Positions 1 to 12,500 of a DNA stretch of 64,000 nucleotides are shown in pieces. Origin of the DNA: Magnolia sinica (taxonomy: Eukaryota; Streptophyta; Magnoliopsida; Magnoliales; Magnoliaceae); NCBI RefSeq assembly GCF_029962835.1, contig NC_080579.1, forward strand, positions 77,684,459-77,748,458. The letters are read 5' to 3'. A program made the translations under genes and the position numbers. The notes beneath the pieces were generated by a model. That model was not told the origin of the DNA. It did not search any database and saw only the letters and a program-made list of their open reading frames with translations. The stretch's first letter is position 1; each line of letters begins with the position of its first letter.

Positions 1-463
1 TCGATGTGTAAAGGCCAGTTAGGTATGGCTTGACCAGGTCTTGTTAGTTAGAAGGTGGAAACAATATGAAACTTGGTACTCAGCTTTTACAGATTCACAT
101 GGACGGTTTCAGTCTGTAGCCAAAAGGGGTCAGCAAGGTTACTTGGACCACTGGTTGCTCTAGTACATGGCACAAGAACGGGTATGTGGTATGCTGTTTC
201 CTCTAGTATGCGGTCTGTTAGGGGTAGGATCATGTGGGTATCAGTCTTTTGACAAAGAAAATGAGGCAAGATAACAATTTGCTGTTTTCTCGTACATTCC
301 TGTTTGATTCATGTTTCAAACTGAGTCCTATAAATAGAACAAATTGAGTTGAGAATCTTCTGATAATGACCTTACGGAAGTCTTTTGACAGTCTTTATTT
401 GGTTCTTTAGATAATCCTTGATTGGTTTCTTGTATTGGTATTTATTTTTTTGCTGAATAAAAG
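1..463. other. Golgin intron, nothing recognised
   Basis: No convincing exon, repeat or transposon was recognised. Bases 440-463 form the T-rich tract and acceptor of the exon at 464. Confidence 0.4.
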
Positions 464-568
464 GTTGATCGGGTTGCTGAACTCAGGCGGCAAATTGATT
501 TGAAGGAGTTGGCTAATGAAGGTATGGCTGTGGCATCTGAACTTAGATCAGTGTTTGCATGTTTAAAG
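464..568 (+). CDS. GC2: Golgin exon (putative), coiled coil
   Basis: The open segment follows a T-rich tract and AG, begins [19 protein letters not shown] and ends at AAG/GTCCAT, exactly phase 0 like the later exons. The heptad-like pattern fits a golgin coiled coil. The donor is not strong, and an alternative GGTATG donor at 521-522 would break phase, so the 3' border is the weakest call in this gene. Confidence 0.5.
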
Positions 569-3500
569 GTCCATAGCAATGTATCACTTGTCTTGACATG
601 CAGTCAAATTGCCACTGTCTAGCATCTTTCAAGTATTTCTTATTGTTGAGGATCTCTGCACATGTTTTGTAGTGTTTTTTTTTTTCCCTGATTAATAGCA
701 AAACTTATTAAGAAACCCCTCAAAAGCCAAAAGAGATGAGCAAAAAGAGACTACAAAAATGGATCAAGACATTGGATGAAAGCAAGCAGAAAACATTCAG
801 CCCCCAAATAAAAAACAAATAGTAAGGTTTGCCTACGCCCATCAAAAGCAACCTCAACTCTCTTAGGAGATCAGATCTGGTATTCCTTTGAACTCTTCCA
901 AGGCAAGGGCCCAATTTACCAATGTCAATTTCACTTTTGGCCACCATTTGATTAATTCATGGGGTAGTATTTCAAAGATTCTAATATTTGTCTCCTTCCA
1001 CATCCTCCACAAGATTGCATTTGGGAGCATCTTCAAAAGATTTTTACCTCTTGCAATGAAAGGTCCACTGTTCCAGCTATTCTTGAGGGGGCAGAACAAA
1101 ACCAGGGAGGACTCAACATATTCTAAATCGATGATGTAACCTTGCAATCAAGAAAGAGTTGATCACCCGACTCTTCATCTGCACAGGCCCATATAGCACA
1201 TAGACAAATTCCTTTTTTGGAAGGTTGTCTGCAGTTCAGATCTCAGCAACTCTTGCCACCAGCAAAAAGGACCCAACTTGGGGCAGGGCACCTGAACCCC
1301 AAAATAGGGGGCTTTGTGTAAACAGGCGGCACAACTTCTGAAAGCTTTTAAGAGGAAAATAAACCTCTGGAAGATGGGGCTTGAATGCAGTATCAAGCAC
1401 GAAAGGAATTTGGTTGCATGATCCTTCTAACTAGGTGCAACCCTTGCTTCTAATCACGCCTCCACTTTAGCTTCATACTTGCTAACATTTTGAAGCTGAT
1501 ACTTCCTTGCTCACACATATGGGTCTATTGCCTCTCCACTTCACACTTTGTGCTACTAAGAAAGGATAAGGAATTGCCCCATTGAGAATATCCAAGAGAT
1601 CAAATACCATGGAAGTCTCATTATTCCAAAAGTTCCAGAGAAAGTTAAACGACCAAACTGCGTTTCTTTGCACAAGCTCATAAGACTCCCTTGACGAGAG
1701 TATTCTTCCTAGCTAGGGAGAAGAGTCAGCAGAATGGGTAGTTGCTTCACAGTTATTTATCTATTAAGATTATGAATATTATTAAGGCCAAAGTCCAAGA
1801 AAAGAAATCAAGAAAGAGAAGGAAGAACAGAAAAGAAAAGAAAAAAAAAAACAAAAGCAGAAAAAAAAAAACCTACGGACGAAAGAAAAAACCAAAAACG
1901 GATGGCCACAAACCCAAAAAACACAACTAGGGAGCCCAATCCCTAAGGTACAAATGAACCCGATTGAGAAAACCCAAAGCAGAACTCCTGACATTCTGAA
2001 AGCAGCGACTGTTCCTCTCTCCAGATTGACCATAGAACAACAAGCAGCGCAACTCTCCATCTCAACTTGCCCAGGCTTCCACCCCCTTCAGCATGCCAAG
2101 ACCGAAATAAACCTTTGATTGAACCCGGCATAACCCAAGAAAGGCCTGAGCTTCTAAGAATATTAGACCAAACAATTCTGGAGAATGAGCAATGGATGAA
2201 CAGATGATCGAAAGACTTTGCTACTTTGTAACGAAGCAGACAGACATTAGGGAGCACCATCAATCTCTTTTGAAGGTTGTCCATTGTCAGAACCTTATTC
2301 CTCCCAACCAACCAGGTAAAGGCCGACACCTTGGGAGGAACTTTATAGGACCAAACAGGGGCAGTGTGGCTGAAAGAACTAACGTCCTCCGGATGTGATA
2401 AAGAGGCGAAGAAAGAGCGCATTGAGAAATCTTTGGATCTACCAAGATGCCACCTAAGAGAATCCTCCTTTGAGAGAAAGGGAAAGACTACAAACAAGGC
2501 AATAAAGAAAGCAGATCCTTAAATTCAAAATCTATGAGGTCCCTCTGAGGAGGGGTCCACTCCCTGCCAGAGATACAGAAAGAGAAGCACCCTGCTACAG
2601 AGATACAGGGGTTAGAGCATAATCGGGCTAAACCCGAGAAAACTATCTGAAGAGGGGAGTCCCTACACCAAACATCTTCTCAAAATCTTAACCTGAGCCG
2701 CAAACCCAATAGCAAAACAGGACCCCTCGAGAACAATAGGATGCATCTTAGAAATGCCTTTCCATATATGAGAGGAATGATTTAGAGAAGAGCTTTTAGT
2801 CCACCACCCCATAGGATTCAAGCCCATACTTGGTTGTAATAGCTTCCCTCCACAAGGTAGAACTCTCAACGCTAAACCACAACACCCACTTACCAAGGAG
2901 CACGTCATTATAAACATCAGGCACCTAATACCTGCCCCTCCCTTAGCAATGGGCTGACAAACTTCATTCCAATTCTAGAGGTGGAACTTAGTGGATGAAG
3001 CTTCACAGTTATGGGTAGCGGTGTTGTGTGGACCCCTCTAGGCCATAGGAATCTCATAGAGGGGGAGGAAGAGTTTCTCCCATTGGCGTCTAGGCTGGCT
3101 AGCATTTTCTCTCTGTCAATGAGGGATTTGTCCCCTACCCCCAAAAGTTTGTTGCACTTGCATGGTTAGTTGGTTGGAACAAGGTGCTCACAATGGATAA
3201 TTTATGAAAGAGGAATGTGATTATCATAAAGACTTGTCCTCTTTGTTTGCGAAGCAAGGAGATTGTTAATCATTCGTTCCTTCACTGCCCCTTTGAGAAT
3301 ACTTTGTGGGATTGGGTTTGAGGTCCTTCGACATGATGTTAGAATCTATTGGAGTGCTCCTTTTGGCTTGGCATGGGGGATGGGTGGAGAGCAGCAGCAA
3401 AAGGGTGTGGAGATGGACCTTACTAGCAGGAATTTTGGTTTTGTTGGGGAAAAGGAACAACCGTTGTTTTTGGAACACGAGTGGGATTGTGGAGGTAGTT

Positions 3501-6500
3501 TTGAGGAGGGTGAAATGTGAAGTGCTTGATTGGGTTGCGACCTCTCGGGGTTGAGGGGTGGAGAGAAGCAGCAAAAGGGTGTGGAGATGGACCTTACAAG
3601 CGGGAATTTGGGTTTTGTGGGGGGAAAGGAACTGTCGTTGTTTTTGCAACATAAGTGGGACTATGGAGATAGTTTTGAGGAGGGTGAAATGTGAAGTACT
3701 CGACTGGATTGTGACCTCTCAGGTTTATGGAGTTGCTTGGTTTGGTTTTGGGGGATGGCTTTCTCATTTGTAATTCTTTGTATTTTTTTAGCCGTTTTCA
3801 GCCCTCTCTAATTAAATCATCTACTTTAAAAAATAAATAAATTTGGCCCACCCCTTTTGAATCATTGACGAACTTCAAGATTGCGCTCTAAATGGAGCCA
3901 TTTCTTCTAACCTCCCTTCTTGGGGTTCACCCCCTATCAAATTGACCATATTTTGATAAAATTAAAAAGAAAGAAAGAAAAGAAAAATTTTCAAAGGTAA
4001 AAGAACATAATAGGAAAAGAAAAGAAAAGAAAAGAAACAGAGAAAGAAAGAAGATTACTTCCTTCAAAAAGTGTCTTGCTCTTCCACCATTTTGCAAGAA
4101 GGGTCTAGTTATTTTTGAGAACTGCCTTTTTGTCCTTTTCTTTTTCCTCTCTTCTTTTAAAATGATCAACCTTTGAACTTCTTCTTGGTTCATCAAGTGC
4201 TAGTTGTGACTTTCGCTAACAGCCCTACCTCAAGAAATCCCTTTGCTACTCCAATCTTTCGCTACTTTGGCTGGGATCTTAAAAAGCAACAGATAAAAGG
4301 TTGGCAAGTTGGAGAGGGTAGCAATGTAGCATTAAGAATAGCAATTCGGCCATTGAGGGATAGCAAATTTTTTTCTTCCCATGATGCTTATGTAGTTGTT
4401 AAGTTGACAAAGCTCTTAGTTCCATACGAAGGGGAAGCTTGAGGTAATTAATTGGGAGCAACGAAGCTTTGCATCCCAAAGAAGAAGCAGGCTCTCGCAC
4501 CTCCTCCAAAGTACCCATGCGATTATAAAACACCTACTCTTACTCCTTTGAAAAGCATCCCAAGAGAAACGATTGTCTTTTCTCCAGCGCTTCTTCCTCT
4601 CTTCAGATCACTTCTCCATGAACCAACAATTTTCTTTTTCCATACTCAGTTGCAGCATGCCTGCATGGTTCCCACTGCCGGAGGGCACATGCGTCAAAGA
4701 TCCGGCCATTCATTAGGTTGCGTACGCTGTGAACATGCCCTGGACCGAAAATAATGTTGAACTGCTTATCAAACAAATCAGAATTGTATGAGGAAAATAG
4801 GTGGTTAGAAAAAAAAAAATCCAACGGTCCAAATTCAATGTACATGTTTGGATCATTTGAGAGTGTACTAACCTAATTTTTGGAATATCGCATGGTCACG
4901 GTGCATGCTACCTGATGAATGGTGCCTGGCCTCACATTCAAAGCCTGCATGCTTGAGATGAGAGCTTAGAGATTAGAAATGGTGATTCTGATAGACAACA
5001 AAAGCTCAGAAGGCTTCAACTCTCTTGAGAAAGTTGGAGAGAATGGAGAGGAAGGAGGGAGAAGAATCCACTTTAATATATTCACCTGACAAAGCTAGAG
5101 AGAGTGAATAAAAAAAGAGAGCAATTAACCAACAGCCCCTCACGCTGTAATGACAAAAGCTTTTATACTTCGCCAATGTATGGAGTTTGATACACAAGCA
5201 CTGAGAGATTGTACTTGTGGCAATCATGGCACTCAATTTAAACCATCCCAATGGTTGGCCCTTATTCGTATGGACACCAAAGGTTACACTTATTAGATTT
5301 TTTAAGTAGAAGATTGGTGGACATTAATGCACGGTTGGTTGTATAGCTTCTTCTTCTTCTTCTTCTTCTGCTGCTGCTGCTGCTGCTTCTTCTTCTTCTG
5401 CTGCTGCTGCTTCTTTTTCTTCTTCTGCTGCTGCTTCTTCTTCTTCTTCTGCTGCTGCTGCTTCTTTTTCTTCTTCTGCTGCTGCTTCTTCTTCTTCTTT
5501 TGCCCTTTGGCCCTAACCTATCTACAGTTGGTCCCACAATTTGGACAGCTTTAATCTGAGCTAATGCATCCCGTTCATTCGACTTCTAAGTGCTTGAATA
5601 TCAACCATCACACTTTGCCAAAAGCATCATATGGTCCCCCCACCACCCCACCTCTCTCTCTCTCTCTTCCCTATATCTAAGTGAGACACCCTCTTTCATA
5701 TATTTCAGTCCTTGACCAACACTTCACAAAATATTATAGTGTCATTGGCAAACTACAAATGTGAAATGGGAATGCCCAGCCTCCCCCATTGAGAATCTTT
5801 AGGAATACCAACTTAGCACCCATTTCAAATAATTTCCCAAGAAAAGAGGAAAGGTGATGGCAGATGACCTTGGTGAAGGTCTCTAAAGCTAAAAAAGAAA
5901 CTAACAGGGAATCCATTGATGAGGATTGAAAAGTAATCCAACAAGATACACTCTTCAAACATTTAATTCATTTGTTGGAATCCCATTTTACAAATAGGTA
6001 TATGAGAAAAAGGACCATTTGCCAAAAGTGAGATGCTAGGGGTGCACGTTTCTGAGGATCTTTAAACTTTGGCTTTAGTTTTCAGGTGTAAGGCAGGTGA
6101 GTTTCCCTCAACATATATGGGCCTTCTATTATGCATTGGGAAGCCTGCGGGGCATCTATGGGACAAGGTGGTGGAGAGGATTGAGAGAAAATTGGCTAGT
6201 TGGCAATGCTAGTAGCTTTCCTATAGTGGTAGGCTTACTCTAATCAAAGCGGCTTTTTCAAACATGCCTTTATATTTCATGTCCCAATTCAATGTTGGAA
6301 AAGCTAGAAAAGTTGAGAAGGAACTTCTTTTAGAGAGTGGATATGGATGGTAGGAAATTTCATATTCTTTGGAAGCTTAGAACCGAAGAAGACAGACTGT
6401 GGACAAAGATCATAGTCAGTAAGTATGGTACTTATGAAGGTGGTTGGTTTGTGAAAAGATCGCCAATTTACCGAGTGTCTAGTATTTGAAAAGCTATAGC

Positions 6501-9500
6501 ATCGATAGAGCATCCGGTTTGTAGAAATATTCTCCTCGTCATTGGGAATGGGAATTAGACCCGCTTTTCATCAGATATTTGGTGTGGGGATAGGCTGCTT
6601 CAGGAAGAATTCCCAAGGATAGCTACTCCCGCTCCGGATCGCAATGCCGTTGTATCTCATTGCTTCTCCGTTGTTGGAAGCATGGTAGTGTGGTGTCCTC
6701 CATGTCGTAGGAACCTTTCAAATGACGAGGCGTTGGAGTACATCGGCTTGCTTAATTATCTCAAGCCTACCGTTCCCTTTCTACATTAGGAAGACTCCTG
6801 GAAGTGGAAAGGTCACCATTCCAGAAAATTCTCCGTCCGCTTTTTTTTTTTCAAGATTTTGGCAGAGTCAGGTAGGGGTTTTAGTCTGCGCACTTGTTCC
6901 AGCATTGGTGATGCAAGACATGAAATTAAATATGACATGCAAGATTTTAAGCTTTAGATCATACTAATTTTAAACAATCACAAAATTCCACGTCCCACAT
7001 ATGATCAAACATTCAACAAGGGGAATCTACGGGGGTCCAAGCCTACACAAGTTTAGGGCTGGATCAAATAAAATTATAAACCAAACAATGCCCAAATGAG
7101 TGTAAGATTCATCCAATCTTGCAAAGGATTGTTTCCTAATTCAAGAGATTCACCATGTTTCAATTCGAGAGAAAATCTAGGGTTTGCAAAAGTTGGAAAT
7201 ACTTGAAATTTGGGATTATCTAGGGTTAGAGTTGGGGTTTTAAGGCGAGAGAGGAGAGAAATAGAAGAAATCCAGAACCTGAGACGATCCAAGCGTTTGG
7301 ACAGCCACCTGGCCCAGGCGCACGTGCGTGAATCCTTGTCCGCATGTGTGTGGGGCCCACGGAACTGGAAAGCACTACCTAGGGTGTGGTCGGCCAGGGG
7401 AGGCCCACTCTCACACCAAATTTCGTGTCTATTTGCCGCCCGGTGTGTGCGTGGTGCTCCGCCGAAGTTTTAGCCCCTTTAGTGGGCCAGAATTTGAAAA
7501 TCTACTGTGGAGGAGAACTTGGGCATAAAAAAAGGTGAATCTGAAGATGGGAGGGCTGTGGAAGATGATGAAAGTGGGGAGTAGGTGGGACGATTTGGGA
7601 TGGTTGTGGCTTCGCACCACGGTAGTTAGCCCTTCGAGGAAGGGAGGGTTTCGCACCCAATTAGCTTCTTTAACTCAGAGGGATAAAGAAGAAGAAAAAA
7701 CGCTGAATTTTATTCATAAACTTCAATGAAAAATACCTACATGGGGTTGCCTATTTATAAGAAAACCCTAAACTTTAAAAGCCGCGCCATGTGCGCACAC
7801 TAGTACTTAGAGATGAAGTAACAAAAATAACAACCAATCTACGTAAGCAAAACCGTTCGTGATGTTTCTAATAATGATAATAATCAAAACTCAAAATCCT
7901 AGATCATCTAGGGTAGTGGGACACGCTCATGAGATCAAATGGTGGAATCCACATGATGATCGGATCCACTCCAATGCTCCATAGCACAACCCCCTAACTA
8001 AGAGGTCCTCCATAGATGTCGTCATTGATCCAAATCAATAGTGGGGCCTTCCTCCTCCTTGAGTACATGCGTAGGGTGGGGGGTGTGCGTGTGCGCATGA
8101 TGTCCCTATCAACTCTCCCCAGCTGCGAAGGTTCGCCAATTCACCACTGGCGAAACAAAACTCCTGAACCGCTCCAAGATGTCAGGATCAAGTCCTTGAA
8201 GCTCCTAAGTGAGCCACGTACTGTTTGAAACTGGGCGTGACTTCCACTTGACCAGGAACTTTTGAAAGCCACCGTCCGACGTCGATACTATTTGATGGTC
8301 TAGAATATCCTCCATCTCTTCTCTGGGTGTGGGAAGGGTAGGTATGGGAGGTAGAGGCTGGGAAGATGGGTCGGGAAGGGGCCATGGATCAAGGGAAAGG
8401 TCTGGGGAATCGGGAGGGTTAGGTAAAAGGCTGGACAATCTATCAGTGGTCCCCTAAAATACAATTGGATCCTCCACATTAAATGTGGAACTAATTCCCA
8501 TATAAGGTGGAAGATCTACCACATATGCATTGAGACTGTTTTGTTTTATAATTTTGAATGGTCCAACACTACGTGCCTGTAATTTACGAACGGCTCCCTA
8601 AGGGTACCACTTTGGCCTGATGCGAACCATCATAGAGTCCCTTACATTGAATTCCTTGAATCGTTTATGTTGGTCTGCAGAAATTTTAATGTTCATTACT
8701 AGTATTGATCTTTCGCCTGATTTCTTGATGCAATGAATGAATGTGATGTGCAAAGGACTGCAGACTTTGATGGCCTATGGGACATGGACATAGGGACAAG
8801 ATCAATAGGCTTCCTAGGTTTATAACTAGTAACGACTTTAAAAGGACTTGAACCTGTGGATCTATTGACAAAACTATTTAATGCAAACTCGGCGATAGGT
8901 AGTGCAGTGTCCCACGTCCTGGTGTGCTCCCCCACTAAACACCTGTGCAAGTTTCGTAGGCTCCTATTGAACACCCAGTCTGACCATCGGTCTGAGGGTG
9001 GTAGGTTGAAGAGAATTGGAGCCTAGTATTCATCATATGCCATAGTGTCTTCCAAAAATAACTTATGAATCGCACGTCACGGTTAGACACCATGGTTTTG
9101 GGTAACCCATGAAGCTTGACAACCTCACTAAAGAACAACTTGGCAACATGAGATGCGTCAGAGGTCTTCGAATAAGGGTTAAAGTGGGCCATTTTAGAAA
9201 AACGGTCCACAATAACAAACATGGAATTGTGTTTTCGAATAGTATTGGGAAGCCCAAGCACGAAGTCCATACTGATGTCTTGCCAAGGGGCGAATGGAAC
9301 TAACAAAGGTGTGTATAGCCCCATATTCTGCTTTTTCTGCTTTGCCAGTTGACAAGTACGACACTGCCCCATAATTTTGGCCACGTGTCGCTTAAGGCTT
9401 GGCCAATAGAATCTATCCTTCACTAGGGCAATGGTCTTGTCTCGACCAAAATGACTTGCGACCCCTCTTGAATGTAACTCCCTGACAACAAAATCATAGA

Positions 9501-12500
9501 GGGAGGTGCGAGGTATGCACAAACTGTCACTTCTAAACAAATATCCGTCCACTATCAAGTACTCACTGCTAGCTCTTGACGGACTCTCTAACAACGATGC
9601 GTATACAACTCCAAAATCTGGGCACTCAGAATAATCCTCTCTGACAAGCTTGAGCCCCGTGACTTCAACACTCATGAAATTGAGTAACACGACTCGATGA
9701 CTCAACGCGTCAGCAGGTTTATTCTCTACATCGGCCTTGTGCTTAAGCACAAAAGTATACTCTTGAAAGAACTGGACCCACTTGGCGTGCTTAGGGTTTA
9801 ATTTCTTCTGAGACTTCAGATATCTCAAGGCTTCATGATCTGAGAACAAGATGAATTCTTGCGGCAATAGATAATGATGCCAATGGCACAATGACTGCAC
9901 TACCGCATAGAATTCTCTGTCATGGGTGGAGTATTTTTGTTTCGCCTAATTCAGTTTCTCACTAAAAAAGGCGACAGGGTGCCCTTCCTGACTAAGTATT
10001 CCTCCTATGCCGAATCTTGACGCGTCGCATGCGACTTCAAAAACTTTCGAAAAATCTGAAAGTCGTGTGACTGGAGCTTCAGTCATCCTGACCTTTATCT
10101 CCTTGAAGGCCTTCGAGGCTGCCTTCGTCCATTGAAACTCTTATTTATTTATTAAATAATGCAATCTGTGATGGGAGCCATAATGGAACTGAAGCCTCGA
10201 ATGAACCGTCTATAGAAGGTGGTCAAGCCGTGAAAGCTGCACACCGTGTGAATATTTCGGGGTTCAGGCCAATCGACAATGGCTTTGACCTTCTCGAGAT
10301 CTGCCGACACACATTTAGCTGACACAACAAAACCTAAGAAGATAACACTACTGGACATAAACACACACTTCTTTAGGTTGACGTACAATTTCTCGGCTTT
10401 AAGGATTTCACAAACCTGCCTCAAATAGTTGAGATGTTATTCCTTGGTCATGCTATAAATCATGATATCATCAAAGTAGACGACCAAGAACTTCCCCATG
10501 AAAGGCCTCAACACTTGGGTCATCACACGTGTGAAGGTACTTGGGGCATTGGTCAGCCTAAAAGGCATGACTAGTCACTCGTATAGCTCATCCTTCGTCT
10601 TGAAGGCCGTCTTTCACTCATCACCAGGGAGTACACAGATTTGGTGATAACCACTTTTGAGGTTAATTTTCGAGAAGATAGTAGGGTTGACCATCATATC
10701 CAACATGTCATCAAGACGCGCTATGGGAAACCGATACTTAACCGTGATTTTGTTGATGGTCCTACTATCAAAACACATCCTCCATGTGCCATCTTTCTTA
10801 GGTGTAAGCAGTGTTTTAAATATCGATGATATCAGTTGATATATTCCACGATATATCTTGTATCCCACCTGTGTGATACGAAACGCACAAGTAGTGTAAT
10901 ATATCCCACATGTTTGATCCGGTGAGCATTTTCGATTTTCGACCATTTTTTCCTTCTTCTATAAATCATGTTAAATTAGTGTTAAATTATTACAAATTCA
11001 TGATTTTTCATGTTTTGCATGAAAAATCATGGATTGGGAGCTTCAATTTCGAGATTTGGAGGAGATGGGCGGGTTGCAGAAAATTGAAAAAAAATTAATT
11101 TCTTGCAAATCAGTTGCAATCTGTGTCCAAACATAAAATCAAACATGTATGTAACCTGATCTAGTAATTCTTCTTTTGCTTTTGAATGTATTTCTTGTGT
11201 TCCCACACTTCTTCTTACGTTTATAAATTATATGAATAGACTTTGAATCAGTATTGTGAATAGCGTTGTAGCGTACGCTACGTAGTGTAGCATACCAAAA
11301 GGCTACGTAGCATATGGAAATAGCGTATTTCCACTGTAGCGTACGCTACAAGGGTTGTAGCGTACTCTGCACATAGGTAGTGTGTAGCGTACGTTGTGTA
11401 CGTCTCAGGAGTATGGTACTTTTATTTAAAATAAAAGCTCTGTTTTATTATGTGAGTTAACAAATTGTTTTAAAATGGTGGTGGCCCATATTTTTCACAC
11501 GTGGTAGCATGTAGCTCCATCCAAACATGTATGTAACCTGATCTAGTAATTCTTCTTTTGCTTTTGAATGTATTTCTTGTGTTCCCACACTTCTTCTTAC
11601 GTTTATAAATTATATGAATAGACTTTGAATCAGTATTGTGAATAGCGTTGTAGCGTACGCTATGTAGTGTAGCATACCAAAAGGCTACGTAGCATATGGA
11701 AATAGCGTATTTCCACTGTAGCGTACGCTACAAGGGTTGTAGCGTACTCTGCACATAGGTAGTGTGTAGCGTACGTTGTTTACGCCTCAGGAGTATGGTA
11801 CTTTTCTTTAAAATAAAAGCTCTGTTTTATTATGTGAGTTAACAAATTGTTTTAAAATGGTGGTGGCCCATATTTTTCACACGTGGTAGCATGTAGCTCC
11901 ATCCAAACCATCCTTCACACATGTGGCACTTTGTAGGTTACAAATATGTACTCATTTGAATATTTTTACAGTCTAAACGATTAAAAAATTAGCCTTTAAA
12001 TGTGCTGCTGGGACTTTTTCCCTTTGAGTAGATGGTGGGAGACTCATATTTTAAGAAAAAAAAAAATTAACCTAAAACTATCGAAATAGGGCTTTCGAAC
12101 AGCCCTATCTCCGTGCCGCAACAACCGCACTTGCTGCCATTTTCAAGCTTTGATTCCTATCGACCAAAAGGCCCCTTGAAGATCAGATTTTAGGCATTCA
12201 ATCGGACCTACAAGAGCATCTTCTTGCTAGATTTTCAAGAGCATTGAAACCCAAACAAGGGAGAAATCATGTTTCCCTCTTTTCACAGCCGCGCGGACAC
12301 GTAGCTCAAAAGAATCCATTTTCAGTTGATTAAATCTCTATTTAAGGTATGTTTTGGCCCTTCAATAATTGCTAATGAGTTTTCTTTTTATTTATGCTGA
12401 AAAGTTGTGGTTATTTTTTCATTTTTTCAATTTTTTTTAAAAACTTTTTAGGAGGTTGGTTCTTATGTAACAAAGATGCATGGGGGCTGTGGTGTGTATG

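Noticed and set aside
4173-4442. 89-codon open frame in the golgin intron
   Set aside because: No recognised domain, no partner exon, and it lies inside an intron. Not enough to call a gene.
5262-5554. Long Cys/Phe-rich and Ser/Arg-rich reading frames on both strands
   Set aside because: They are produced by the compound CTT/CTG microsatellite and have no domain or splice context.
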